From NCBI GenBank assembly GCA_902806595.1, contig CADCXC010000004.1:1426001-1490000 (forward strand): a DNA stretch of 64,000 nt, given 5' to 3'. The DNA comes from Pyrenopolyporus hunteri. Taxonomy: Eukaryota; Ascomycota; Sordariomycetes; Xylariales; Hypoxylaceae. This document shows, in pieces, positions 33,384 through 43,539 of this stretch; the stretch's first letter is position 1, and every line of letters starts with the position of its first letter. Both the position numbers and the translations under genes were made by a program. The notes beneath the pieces are model-generated. The model was not told where the DNA came from and did no database searches. It saw only the letters and a list, made by a program, of their open reading frames with translations.

Positions 33384-35365
33384 ATGGCCGAAGAGAAAGT
33401 ATTTCAAGCTGACCAGGCTCCCGTAGCGTCAACTCCTTGCTCCACGGAGAAGAATCTAATCAATGTTGGAGCTCCAAATGTATGACCCCTCAATATAACG
33501 CGGTAATATACCGCGCTATATATCACCGCGTTATATTACGCTGCTGGACAGTTTGCTAATACATCCCCAAGGTCCCTTTCTTCACTCCTATTCAAGACCC
33601 TCCTGCGGGAACAGCTTGGGACTCACAGCCCGAAGGTTCTCTCTTCTCGCCCCTGAAAATTAATGGGATTGAACTTCATAACCGTATCATCGTCTCGCCT
33701 CTATGCCAGTGAGCGTTTTCGCACCATAAACACACTGTTAGTTACGGAACTGATCCATATTAACCATAGATACTCTGCGAAGGATGGCTATATGACCATG
33801 TGGCATCACGGTATGAAGCTTCGGAATTATTTCCCCCTCCCCTTCTCAAGACCCCCAAGTTGAGCATATCTGCTCAAAGTTCAACTGCTTCAATATAATT
33901 GAAATGAAATTCGAATCAGCTAATTGCCACGGATATCCAGTTCACCTTGGAAGCTTCGCAGCTCGGGGACCAGGTCTCGTCATGACCGAAGCCACAGCCG
34001 TAGCCCCTGAAGGGCGTATCTCGCCCCAGGACATCGGCCTCTGGAACGACGGACATATCGGGCCGCTGAAGCAGATCGTAGACTTCGCCCACAGCCAGGG
34101 CGTGAAGTTCGGCGTGCAGTTGGCCCACGCCGGCCGGAAAGCGAGTACCGTCGCGCCGTGGATTGACCGCAAGGCCGCAGCGCGCGACTATGTAGGTAAC
34201 AACCCAGCCCTGGTAGGAATAATCAAACTAACTCGGTGTAATTTTCAGTCCGAGGGGTGGCCGAATAACATCATCGCTCCGTCCGCCGAGGCCTACAGCC
34301 CCCAGACGCTCGTGCCGAGGGAGGCGACGAAGGAAGACATTGAGAAGTTCAAGAAGGACTGGGTTGCTGCTGTCCGGCGCGCCCTGAAAGCAGGTGTAGA
34401 TGTAAGTCTGCTTCGTTTATTGCGCAGATCATACAATACTCAATAGGCGTTTCTAACATAAGGATAGGTTATTGAAGTTCATGCAGCGCGTAAGTATATC
34501 CAGATATCTACCGTAAAGCTCGACATGCATGATTCCTTAACCATCTCCACTCGGCAATGATGAATAAGGGACATAAGCTTCCATAGCCAAGAACATAAAG
34601 ATAAGAGATCTCGAAAAAAAGGGCATTTACTAACATCCCATCCCTAGACGGCTACCTCCTAAACTCCTTCCTCTCGCCCGCGTCCAACAAGCGGACCGAC
34701 GAGTACGGGGGGTCCTTCGAGAACCGGATCCGGCTGCTGCTCGAGGTGGTCGAGCTGGTCAAGGCCGAGGTCCCCGGCGGGTTCCCCATCTTCTGCCGGA
34801 TGCCGGCGACGGACTACCTGGAGCACGAGCCGCAGCTGCCGCAGTGGACGCTGGACGACGCGGTGGCGCTCGCCAAGGCGCTCGCGGCCCGCGGCGTGCA
34901 CCTCCTCGACATCTCGGCCGGCGGCATCGACGCGCGCCAGAGGATCGCCGCGACCCCCGGCTACCAGGTCCCCTTCTCGGACGCCATCAGGAAGGGCGTC
35001 GCGGGCACGGGGACGCTAGTGACTACCGTCGGCGGCATCACGTCTGGGAAGCAGGCCCAGGAGATCCTGGACGCAGGGTCCGCCGATGCGATCGTCGTGG
35101 GCCGTGGGTTCCTGAAGGATCCGAATATCGTGTGGCATTGGGCGGATGAGTTGGATATCGATATCCACGTGGCGAGCCAATGTGAGTCCTTGCCTATTTC
35201 CTTACTAATATGTCGGGTGTCTATAGGACCTTGGGGGGTATCCGGTTATCAAGAACCAATGCTGACTCGTATATCTTAATAGACGGTTGGGGTTTCGGCA
35301 TGACGAGGACCCACAGGCATAGACGACAGAAAGGCGAGAATGCCTCCAGCGGAGGATTTTTATGA
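33384..35365 (+). CDS. NADH:flavin oxidoreductase, Old Yellow Enzyme (YqjM-like)
   Basis: Eight exons (33,384-33,479; 33,572-33,708; 33,770-33,810; 33,941-34,191; 34,249-34,401; 34,468-34,489; 34,648-35,181; 35,283-35,365) give about 438 residues in a closed frame. The FMN-dependent family reduces activated C=C bonds. Seen in order: SPLCQYSAKDG with the YqjM-type regulatory Cys77, WHHVHLGSFA, EATAVAPEGRIS, QLAHAGRKAS, the substrate-binding HAAHGYL (His231 and His234), SNKRTDEYGGSFENR (FMN and barrel), and VGGITS...VVGRGFLKDPN. The catalytic HAAH segment is encoded by a 22-base microexon. A 57-base intron at 34,192 is a multiple of three and reads through, so the unspliced frame could mislead gene finders. 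The first intron contains a strong hairpin. Physiological substrate is unknown. Confidence 0.9.
33492..33537 (+). other. Perfect 13-bp inverted repeat in first OYE intron
   Basis: Arms 33,492-33,504 and 33,525-33,537 (AATATAACGCGGT and its exact reverse complement) flank a 20-base loop that itself contains a related CCGCGC core. It sits between the donor (33,480) and acceptor (33,571) of a 92-base intron, so the pre-mRNA can form a stem that shortens the distance between splice sites. Confidence 0.8.
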
Positions 35366-35971
35366 GCTGGACAGGTAACTACCTCATAAAACATATGACG
35401 AGGCCCTAGCCTAAGCACATTAACCCAGGAGTTCCGTACTTTACCATTCTTCCAACCTAGGTACCATTGTGCGCAGTACCTATCATGTTAGAGGTATTAT
35501 CCTCATCAGCCGCGAGCATTCGCGGCATGTCATGTTTGGTCTTCACTTAGCAAAATGGCGTGCCCAGACTATCAAACACATCAGCTCAAATACATCCGTT
35601 ATCGTTATACATAGCCAGTTACCTTGCGAGAATTTGATGATCAAACATCTCTGCCGACCTCGAACGCTTTGCGTTCACAATAACTACCTGTGATACGTGA
35701 GGATAAGCGTTTCGTCGATTAAGATGATTTATATTTCTCATTATTCCTATCCCCGGGTGATATTGGATGATAGAATACAGGCCTAACGCTTCCCATCATG
35801 CATACGTCTCCTTACGCGATGGCCGTAGGCGGCTGATCAGCGTGACCATACCAGACGCAGTTCGAGGCTTAAGGAAGACGTCTAGCAAAGCACCAGTAAC
35901 GTCCTCTCAAACCATGGGATTAGAACCCCAACAGGACACGTCTAGGATTTGGTGAACCCAGAAGGGCATTA
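35366..35971. other. Intergenic between convergent genes
   Basis: About 600 bases of 3' sequence of the oxidoreductase and of the minus-strand disordered protein. No gene seen. Confidence 0.55.
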
Positions 35972-37540
35972 CTATGTTTGGGCTGGACAGGATTGTACTC
36001 TCCTGTGTCCTGTAGCGGCCTTTCGTCGCGAAGGGAATTGGAGGCTATGCTTCGGCTTGAGTGAATGTATGAGTCGATGCGCGACCCCTCCCCGCTCTTT
36101 GGCGCTCTTCTTTAGTTTCTTCATGCCCCCGGAGGATCTCCATCGAGGTTTCACTGTATTTGCTTTTACTCTGTAGAGTTCGCTACGTTTCGGTCGCCGT
36201 GCTTTTGGCGATTTTGATTTCCTTCTTCTTAGCGATCTCGGAGACATTTCTAATCTGGTAACGTTGTCGAAGCGCACCTTGGTGCGGAGACATACCTTTT
36301 TTATCCATTTTCCGAACTTGAACTTTTGGATTCGTTGAACGAGGGTAATTGAGGACGCGTTAGTATCAGCGAAGGGGAATCCCGGAGATTGGGAGCTTTC
36401 AGAATGAGTAGTGATGGAAGTGATCGAACTTCGCAGAGGGCCATTCCGCGCCGTAGACGCAGGCATTGTATGATAAGCGTGGTCATGGCAGTACCAGTGT
36501 ATCTTCTTGGTAGAGCACAGCTCCGTGCTTCGACGCAGGGGATCCGAAGAACTCGCATTACTCGGTCGGATTGGAAATTCCTCCTCAGATGAGCTAATAC
36601 AAACGGCTGGGTTAAGTTCGGGATCGCTGCCAAAAATAGCGGTGGTGCTCGAGATTCGACTATAGACTGTAGGTATGGCGTCCGTTTGACGCGGATCTTG
36701 AACCTCTGGTATCACCTCCGTAATAAGACCACAATCGTGGCAGGTCTCAAGCAGCCTATCTCGATGTTCCTGGGGAGACCTGACTGAGGCGGTGTCTAAG
36801 AGAGGCGCTCCGGGAGTGAAATTCCTACTGGTCGTCCTTGTGTCGGTATCCGAGACTCCGCCCGCTGCAGCTAGTTCTTCCATCAGACATTGACGCACCC
36901 CATGAATCGGGATAGAGACGCTCGACCTGTTCGAGGTTCCCTCTGATGGATAGGTACCATAACGAGAGAGTTCGGATATGAAGCTTTCCGTCCAAGTATT
37001 CAGCTGCGGCGAATGGGAAGGATGTGACGGAGAGCGGATACCTTCAGACGGATAAGACGATGAGATGCTGCGAGTAAGGGAGTTCGGTGATTTTGGGTCA
37101 TTTGATGTAATTGTATGCTCCGGAGAGGATTTGTCATGGCCGGTACCATTTAGCAAGTTACCCGAGCAGGCTTTCTCTCGTTCGGGAGAGTGTTGGCGGG
37201 GGACCTTTGATATCTGGCCGGCAGCCATATCTGAAGAATGGACCTCAGCATGAGACACCGTATCCTTAGGTCCGAAATTAGATGGTAGGTTCTCGACGCG
37301 AGGCGAAAGGGGCTGCGATTCATCAGCAGCATGGTGAGTCTTGTTAGTCGTTGTGGCGTTCAGGCGATTTTCGCTCTTGTCGAATAGACTGGCAAAAGTT
37401 GAGGAGATATTTGCACGTTGCCGGGTGACGGGGTTGGTAATATGGACAGTTGAGAAACTGACGTGCTTGCTTGAGTCCTCATCCCTAGATTTTTCGCGCG
37501 TAGAAGCCCTCTTAGGCAAAGACCATCTGTGTAGAGACAT
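35972..37540 (-). CDS. Disordered Ser/Thr-rich protein of unknown function
   Basis: A single open frame of about 522 residues from the ATG at 37,540 (MSLHRWSLPKR); the frame is open 15 codons further, to 37,585. I do not recognise a family. It has low-complexity Ser/Thr/Pro segments, repeated ITSNDPKSPNS and SSYPSEGIRSPS type strings likely to be phosphorylation targets, a possible zinc-like pair in ETCHDCGL, and a strongly basic C-terminal quarter (RRRKSKSPKARRPKRSE) that could be a nuclear signal. The length without stops and the biased but non-simple composition favour a real gene. Function cannot be given. Confidence 0.6.
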   Translation of the reverse strand: MSLHRWSLPKRASTREKSRDEDSSKHVSFSTVHITNPVTRQRANISSTFASLFDKSENRLNATTTNKTHHAADESQPLSPRVENLPSNFGPKDTVSHAEVHSSDMAAGQISKVPRQHSPEREKACSGNLLNGTGHDKSSPEHTITSNDPKSPNSLTRSISSSYPSEGIRSPSHPSHSPQLNTWTESFISELSRYGTYPSEGTSNRSSVSIPIHGVRQCLMEELAAAGGVSDTDTRTTSRNFTPGAPLLDTASVRSPQEHRDRLLETCHDCGLITEVIPEVQDPRQTDAIPTVYSRISSTTAIFGSDPELNPAVCISSSEEEFPIRPSNASSSDPLRRSTELCSTKKIHWYCHDHAYHTMPASTARNGPLRSSITSITTHSESSQSPGFPFADTNASSITLVQRIQKFKFGKWIKKVCLRTKVRFDNVTRLEMSPRSLRRRKSKSPKARRPKRSELYRVKANTVKPRWRSSGGMKKLKKSAKERGGVAHRLIHSLKPKHSLQFPSRRKAATGHRRVQSCPAQT

Positions 37541-38709
37541 AGCGATAGGAGAGCCTAAGTGTACTCTTCTGACGTAGTGATACACTTAAACTGTGCTTCG
37601 ATATTCAACCTGCTGTTATTTCGCAAGTTCCACGAAAAAAGAGCATATGCTGATAATAGCCGGCCAGGCGGGTGTAAAGAAAAGAGGCTGCCGCCCACCG
37701 CACTGCGAGGCTCGAGAACTAGATTCTGTGTGTCACGCTTGCCTTTCAGGTTAAGAAATAAAACTCTAGAGATATAATGAGAAACCGCCATGGTGAGTTA
37801 CCGAGAGCGTACTAGGAATACAATCCAAAAAGGCAACTGCCTATCTCTTTAAATCTTTGGGCCATTGCATTCCCGGTGACTTCGAAAGTAGGAGGCCTGG
37901 GACATGCTAGCGCCATTTTACTTCAACATAAATACCGTGTACGGATAAATAGGAGAGAACCGTTGGTATAGTTTTTATACATATTATGGAGCGATTCGTG
38001 TACTCAAATGTATGTGTCAATTACCTGTTGGTTGGTTAAGTAGGGACTTAAGGGAATATATATCCATTGGCCATCGGTTGGATGGCTTGCCAGAGGCGTT
38101 GATAGGATAAGAAAGACGAGTGGAAGTCGGTGGCTCCGCGCATCGCGTCGACTGTTCAAAGGAACAGGTACCCAGCTCCATATATTAGAATTGGGGCCTT
38201 CTATAGATTGACCTAAGAGAAATTACTGTAGCGTGTTAAGGACGCGTTTATCGTGACCGCGACACCTTATTTTTAAGGTAGAGTAGCGCGTTTGTAGGTA
38301 GTTGTCAATGGACCGGAAGGGATTAGAAGCTCGGTGATTTTTCTTAATTTGTTTTTCTATTCAAATCGGGCCGCGTTAAATAGAACATGCTGTTAAGTAC
38401 ATATTATGCATGTAATTATGTGCTTAGTTGCATATACTTGCCTACTAGCAAGTACGATAAAACCAATTGTCGATGATGACGCCGTCGCAAAATGATGTCA
38501 CGATATCGTACCACAACAACAGCCAGCTGCTAACGACTTTTCTCGTCGAATCTGGCCATATACCTCGTACTATACATACTCCACTTGGCAATCGTAAAGT
38601 ATCTACTCGATACTTTCTAAATTCAATTTTTACCATTGAAAATCAGTCGCGAAGTCATGTTGCAGGTTCGATCCCGCCGTACTGACAAGGCTAGGAACGG
38701 TCTACAGTT
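37541..38709. other. Intergenic, divergent promoters; tRNA-like fragment only
   Basis: Shared upstream region of the minus-strand disordered protein and the plus-strand phospholipase. A T-arm-like GCAGGTTCGATCCCGCC occurs near 38,662-38,680 without a matching D-arm. No coding sequence recognised. Confidence 0.5.
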
Positions 38710-41214
38710 ATGGGATCTCTCGGCAGATCTCAACTAATAGCAACCCGCTACAGACGGCAATTCGGCAGGCTAGCCCAAGGGATATCTCTATTAGCTCTGA
38801 CGCCGATCCGTGGCGGCGCATGGAGAGTCGCTGGTCGATCACTGCGGCTGCAGCGAGGCCAGTTCCCACGTGGCTTTTTTAGTTCCCGGAAACAACAGCA
38901 AAGGGAGGCCGGTGTTGGTAAAGGTCCCCTTATAGTCGTTCCCGCGGCTTTATTTGTTCTAGGCGGCTTGCTTATATATTCGCTCTATCCAGGCGAGGAA
39001 CTGCGCCAGGCCCGGCTTGCTAGCCAGACAGAGAACGAGCACAAAAAAGTTAAGGATGGCTCTCAGGCGCAAAAGGAGGAGACTGCCTGGGCGGCTTTTA
39101 CCCGTCGGTTCGAGGACTTCTCCAACATTACGGATATTGAATGGTCGACCTTATCTGATCGCCTTGTCGACTTGATCGTGCCTGAATGGTCCAAGGCCCT
39201 CCCTGGCCAGATTCGTAAACTCCAGCGGGAGCTTTCGATGGCTGATGGGTCATTGGCTAAGGAGATATGGGAAGAGGCACACGACCCTTACATTCACCCT
39301 GAGATTCAATATTCCGCCAAGGTACGGGTATCAGATGAATTATGCGATGAAGAAAAGGAATATCTAGCTCGCCGCAGGAAAATCGCAACGGCAGCACTGG
39401 CCAGATACCTTGACCTAGACGAAAACGACATTAACCCCGATGATGTCCCCACAATAGCCATGTGTGGTTCAGGAGGTGGCTTACGGGCCTTAGTCGCCGG
39501 CGCCGGCTCGCTCCTCGCTACTCAAGAAGATGGGTTGTTCGATTGTGTTACGTATACTTCGGGCGTCAGCGGCTCATGTTGGCTCCAGTCTTTATATCAC
39601 TCCTCCCTCACCAACTGCAGTTTTTCTCGTACCGTGGACCATTTAAAAGCTCGGATAGGGGTGCATATCGCATACCCTCCGGCCGCATTCTCATCCGTAA
39701 CATCTTCACCCACTAATAAGTTACTTCTGAGTAGCCTGGTCGAGAAGCTTAAAGGCGATCCGAAAGCAGCCTTTGGGTTAGTCGACGTCTATGGGATTCT
39801 CTTGGCTGCGAGGCTTTTAGTGCCCAAGGGCGAACTTGGTGTCAACGAACGTGACTTCAAACTCTCCAACCAGAGAGAATATATCAAGTACGGACAGAAT
39901 CCAATGCCGATTTACACCGCCGTCCGCCATGAGATCCCCGATCTAACCGGAAACGCACCCAAAACCGGTATTGCTAGTCCAGAGCAGACGAAGGAAATCG
40001 CAAAGCAAGAGGCGTGGTTCCAGTGGTTTGAGCTGACGCCGTATGAATTTTTCTGCGAAGAATTTAATGCCGGGATCCCGACCTGGGCTCTTGGTAGACG
40101 ATTCAACAACGGAGAAGATGTGCCTCCAGAGAAAAATGGGTTTCATTTGCCGGAGCTCCGTATGCCCATCATGATGGGTATTTTCGGTAGCGCTTTCTGC
40201 GCAACTCTCAGCCACTACTACCGAGAAATTCGGCCTCTTGTAAGGAAGCTAACTGGCTTTTCTACAATCGACGAGATGGTCTACGGGTATAATGAAGATC
40301 TAGAAAAAGTCCATCCCATTGACCCAGCTCAGATACCTAATTTTACATACAATATGGAAGGCAAGCTACGGTTTACGACTCCAACTACGATATACAATAA
40401 TGAATATATACAACTTATGGACGCTGGCATGTCAAATAATTTACCCATCTACCCTCTACTTCGACCCGGCCGGGATGTCGACATTATTGTGGCATTTGAC
40501 GCCTCCGCCGACGTTAAGACGGATAACTGGTTATCGGTAGCAGACGGATACGCCCGCCAGCGCGGCGTCAAAGGATGGCCCGTCGGCGTCGGCTGGCCGA
40601 AGGGAACCGACTCGACGCAAAAGATCGAGCAGCAACTAGAGGAAGCGCAAGCCGACTCAGAAGCAGAAGCCGAGACCAGAATCCAGCGGGCGCAAAACGA
40701 CCAGGCGATGCACGAGCAGGCCAAGAAGCAGGACCTCGAGCCGAGCGACAAGACCAAACACGACGTCTCGCACCCGGAGGACTCGGGCCTGGGGTACTGC
40801 ACGATCTGGGTGGGCACGACGGAGGAGCGCTCGGCGGAGCCGCCGCCGCCGTCGAAGGCGCTCACGGACGACTCGCTCGCGTGGCAGCTGACGGAGCCCA
40901 GCGCGGGCATCACGGTGGTGTACCTGCCCTTCCTGGCCAACCCCAAGGTGGAGGGCGTCAACCCGGCCGAGAGCGACTACATGAGCACGTGGAACTTCGT
41001 CTACACGCCCGAGCAGGTCGACAAGGTGGTCGCGCTGGCGCGCGCCAACTACGCCGAGGGGAAGGACCGCATCCGCCGCTGCGTGCGCGCCGTGTACGAG
41101 CGCAAGAAGAGGATGCGCGAGGACCGCGAGGCGGCGGCCAGGAAGGAGGCGTATAGGCGCTTGGTGAGGTTGGGCGTTGCGGATAAGTTGGGCGAGGGTG
41201 ATCATTTTAGTTGA
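38710..41214 (+). CDS. Patatin/cPLA2-like phospholipase, probably membrane- or mitochondrion-associated
   Basis: A single exon of 834 residues. The lysophospholipase/cPLA2 catalytic core is clear: oxyanion glycines CGSGGGLRA (252-260), nucleophile GVSGS with Ser287, and the catalytic aspartate in DAGMSNNLP (Asp570). Residues 1-70 are Arg/Ser-rich with no acids, resembling a mitochondrial presequence, and are followed by a hydrophobic helix at about 73-93. This suggests anchoring in the inner membrane, as inference. The C-terminal third is charged and rich in Gln, Glu and Ala, and its DNA (about 40,570-41,150) is markedly more GC-rich than the 5' part. It would hydrolyse glycerophospholipid acyl chains. 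The Ser-Asp dyad is complete, so an active enzyme is expected. Confidence 0.88.
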   Translation: MGSLGRSQLIATRYRRQFGRLAQGISLLALTPIRGGAWRVAGRSLRLQRGQFPRGFFSSRKQQQREAGVGKGPLIVVPAALFVLGGLLIYSLYPGEELRQARLASQTENEHKKVKDGSQAQKEETAWAAFTRRFEDFSNITDIEWSTLSDRLVDLIVPEWSKALPGQIRKLQRELSMADGSLAKEIWEEAHDPYIHPEIQYSAKVRVSDELCDEEKEYLARRRKIATAALARYLDLDENDINPDDVPTIAMCGSGGGLRALVAGAGSLLATQEDGLFDCVTYTSGVSGSCWLQSLYHSSLTNCSFSRTVDHLKARIGVHIAYPPAAFSSVTSSPTNKLLLSSLVEKLKGDPKAAFGLVDVYGILLAARLLVPKGELGVNERDFKLSNQREYIKYGQNPMPIYTAVRHEIPDLTGNAPKTGIASPEQTKEIAKQEAWFQWFELTPYEFFCEEFNAGIPTWALGRRFNNGEDVPPEKNGFHLPELRMPIMMGIFGSAFCATLSHYYREIRPLVRKLTGFSTIDEMVYGYNEDLEKVHPIDPAQIPNFTYNMEGKLRFTTPTTIYNNEYIQLMDAGMSNNLPIYPLLRPGRDVDIIVAFDASADVKTDNWLSVADGYARQRGVKGWPVGVGWPKGTDSTQKIEQQLEEAQADSEAEAETRIQRAQNDQAMHEQAKKQDLEPSDKTKHDVSHPEDSGLGYCTIWVGTTEERSAEPPPPSKALTDDSLAWQLTEPSAGITVVYLPFLANPKVEGVNPAESDYMSTWNFVYTPEQVDKVVALARANYAEGKDRIRRCVRAVYERKKRMREDREAAARKEAYRRLVRLGVADKLGEGDHFS

Positions 41215-41791
41215 AAGGCCTTTGTTGGAGGGGCCGCGCTGTTTAGGATCGATCTGAGCCGTCGATGTCTTCCCAACTCTTCCACTCCCCCCTTTTGATC
41301 ACTCTCAGATCATTCCCCTTTATGTAATACCGCTTTTGTTTAATGTACACAAGATAGACCTCCTACCGGTTAGATATATGTAGGTAGGTAGATAGGAGAG
41401 GGTGTATGAGTGGGCTTAGAGAGAAGATAGAGAAAAAAAAAAAGTATAATAAGGATACTACCCTCGAGTGAGATTCTACGCGCGTAGATATATGCACCGA
41501 TCGAAGATTCCTCGTGGGTGGTGCTGTCTTTGTATTTTCTACATGGGCCATATATAAGCTCGTGGCTGCACGAATATAGTACAATGATACACATGGTAAG
41601 GGTTGGCCTCCCCGAATCCACCCCTCGTGAGCCCTGCAGCAGCTAGGGAGGTAGGTAGTAGGTATCATCATCTTTTTCCTTTCCTATGATTCCCCTGGCG
41701 CCGTTGATCCAACGATATATCTGATCCCGTAGAGGAGAATTTGGCCACGCTTCCTTTTTTGGCGTAGAAATATTTCCTGATATCAAGGGAC
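41215..41791. other. Intergenic between convergent genes
   Basis: 3' sequence of the phospholipase and mL44 genes, with a GTAGGTAGGTAG run near 41,380-41,392 and another near 41,650. No gene seen. Confidence 0.55.
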
Positions 41792-43081
41792 CTACGATAT
41801 TACCTCTCCAATATCAACATACACCGGCTTCCAAGGAGCGGCATCCTCGTTGAACGTATCGCTCGGTACCCCGACCTCGCCAGGGCTGTACAGGTACCAC
41901 GCCTTCAGCGCATATATGGCGGCCGCCGTCCTTGCGTCGTCAAGGCTAGGCGCCGCAGCTTCACCCAGCAGATCGCGCCCGCTGTAGATTCCCACCACGA
42001 AGACCGGCGTCCTACTTAGCCGACCCGTTTCGCTCACTAATCTTGCTACGGGAGGCTCGAAGTCTTCTCTTGCGCAGAGCCTCACCAGTTCCCTTGTCGG
42101 CAGCTTGAATTCGAATAAGTTCGAGAGGTCCAGCTTCCGGGAGAGGATGTGCGCCTTAACGAAATTCTTGGCGACCTCTTTCCCCTCGTGCATGTAGATG
42201 GTGCCGATGACGGCACGCACAAAATTAGCGTGCGCGCTCGCGGCGACGTCGTCTATAGCCAATTGCTTTGTGTTTCTCTCGTCGCTCACCTCCGGCGTCT
42301 TGCTCCCCTCCGGCGTCTTGCTCTCCTCCGGCGTCTTGCTCACCATTTCACCGAACGCATCGTCGTACGCTATTCGACTGCTGAGACCTCGGCGCCACTT
42401 GTATTTCAGCACCTCCTTTGACTCGGCACGCACGTATCCCCACGTGTTGATCCTCACGGTCGGCTTGTCCGCGGAAAATTGTAGCAGGCCCGGGTCCACT
42501 TCCTCGCCGGGCGCCGCGGCGGCTTCCACACCCCACCCGCGGGCGACCTGGTGCAGCGCCGGCACGCCGGCGTAGCCCTTCATGGCGGCGAAGAGAATCC
42601 CCATTGGTAGGCGCGGGAACTTGGTGATGAGAAATTCCGAGGTGTGGTACTGCAGCAGGGAAGCGCCCAGAAACGCAAGGTTCGCATTGTTGAAGCGGGG
42701 GTCCGCGTCGGCCGAGGGATCTATAAGCGTTCGGGCGAGGGTCTGTAAGGGTATTTTGGAGGAGAGGTAGAGTCGCGCACGTAAGGCCGCAAGCTTTGCC
42801 GAGGAGAGCGCTCGTTCGGGAGGTGGCGACGGTAACGGTAACTTGGCATTCTCTAGGGGTAGTTCAGGAGGTTGCTCAGGAGGTTGTTCGAGAGGCTCAA
42901 CCGGAAAACCCTCGGGGGGATGGTCTGATACTGTGGCCTGAAATCTCCTTTGGCCGTATAGAGGCGCTGGTAATCTGGATGTTCGGGCAGCTCGACATAT
43001 TGTGGTCGAACTCGAGGCTGTCCGGGCTGGCGTTGAAGAGAGCAATTGACTCGATAATCTGTCCAACCGTATTCTCTTCAT
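41792..43081 (-). CDS. MRPL3: Mitochondrial large-subunit ribosomal protein mL44 (RNase III-like)
   Basis: A single exon of 429 residues. The first about 50 residues are Arg/Ser/Ala-rich with no acid until the second half, a mitochondrial presequence. A catalytically reduced RNase III domain follows: NNANLAFLGASLLQYHTSEFL, then the helical region through AHANFVRAVIGTIYMHEGKEVAKNFVKAHIL, and a C-terminal dsRNA-binding-like segment (FVVGIYSGRDLLGEA...ARTAAAIYALKAWYLYS). This is the pattern of yeast MRPL3/mL44, a structural protein of the 54S subunit. The SKTPE repeats in the loop between the two parts come from a local 18-base tandem duplication. It is transcribed away from the small single-pass-protein gene, 458 bases from start to start. 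Confidence 0.88.
   Translation of the reverse strand: MKRIRLDRLSSQLLSSTPARTASSSTTICRAARTSRLPAPLYGQRRFQATVSDHPPEGFPVEPLEQPPEQPPELPLENAKLPLPSPPPERALSSAKLAALRARLYLSSKIPLQTLARTLIDPSADADPRFNNANLAFLGASLLQYHTSEFLITKFPRLPMGILFAAMKGYAGVPALHQVARGWGVEAAAAPGEEVDPGLLQFSADKPTVRINTWGYVRAESKEVLKYKWRRGLSSRIAYDDAFGEMVSKTPEESKTPEGSKTPEVSDERNTKQLAIDDVAASAHANFVRAVIGTIYMHEGKEVAKNFVKAHILSRKLDLSNLFEFKLPTRELVRLCAREDFEPPVARLVSETGRLSRTPVFVVGIYSGRDLLGEAAAPSLDDARTAAAIYALKAWYLYSPGEVGVPSDTFNEDAAPWKPVYVDIGEVIS
42290..42343 (+). repeat. 18-bp tandem repeat, three copies, within mL44 coding region
   Basis: CTCCGGCGTCTTGCTC followed by CC, TC or AC, three times; on the coding strand this gives three in-frame SKTPE-type hexapeptides. 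In-frame 18-bp units can expand or contract without breaking the gene. Confidence 0.85.
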
Positions 43082-43539
43082 TTTTGACAGACCAGATCAC
43101 CTCATGCCAACGCACTGGGGGAGGTTGAGACACGACACGGTTGCGGGGGGACGTTGTTGGATCGGTTTACTGGGGTTGATCTCGTGTCTGTCTCGCTCAA
43201 GAAAAAGTTTCTGTGAATTGAAGCTACGCCGATTGCCAAGGGACCCGGCGATAAGAGGAGTCGCACGTGCACGCCTTAGATAAGCCTTCACATTTTGAAC
43301 AACCGGATTAAATAATTACCCCTCCCCCACCAATCTTCAGCACGAAACTGAACTAGACCAATTCAGGATTAGCTGCATAGGTAGGTAGTATTACATAATA
43401 TAGCGTCCAACGTACCTCTGTATCCGAACCGACGTTTAAACCGCAATCGAAGCTCATCCGTCTAAGAGATACATCACCAGCCCAAACCCGTTCCAATTGA
43501 CCGCCAACAAGACCTCCCTTCGTCGCACACTCGCACAAG
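43082..43539. promoter_or_regulatory. Divergent promoter region of mL44 and the small single-pass protein
   Basis: 458 bases between two divergent start codons. No coding sequence. CTACCTACC runs appear on both sides of it. Co-regulation of the two genes is possible but not shown. Confidence 0.5.

Noticed and set aside
38662..38690. T-arm-like GCAGGTTCGATCCCGCC suggesting a tRNA
   Set aside because: The stem has mismatches and no D-arm, anticodon arm or acceptor stem was found upstream. It may be a 3' tRNA fragment, but I do not list it as a gene.
40575..41205. Long frames on both strands within the phospholipase gene
   Set aside because: They are shadows produced by high GC content in the 3' part of the gene.
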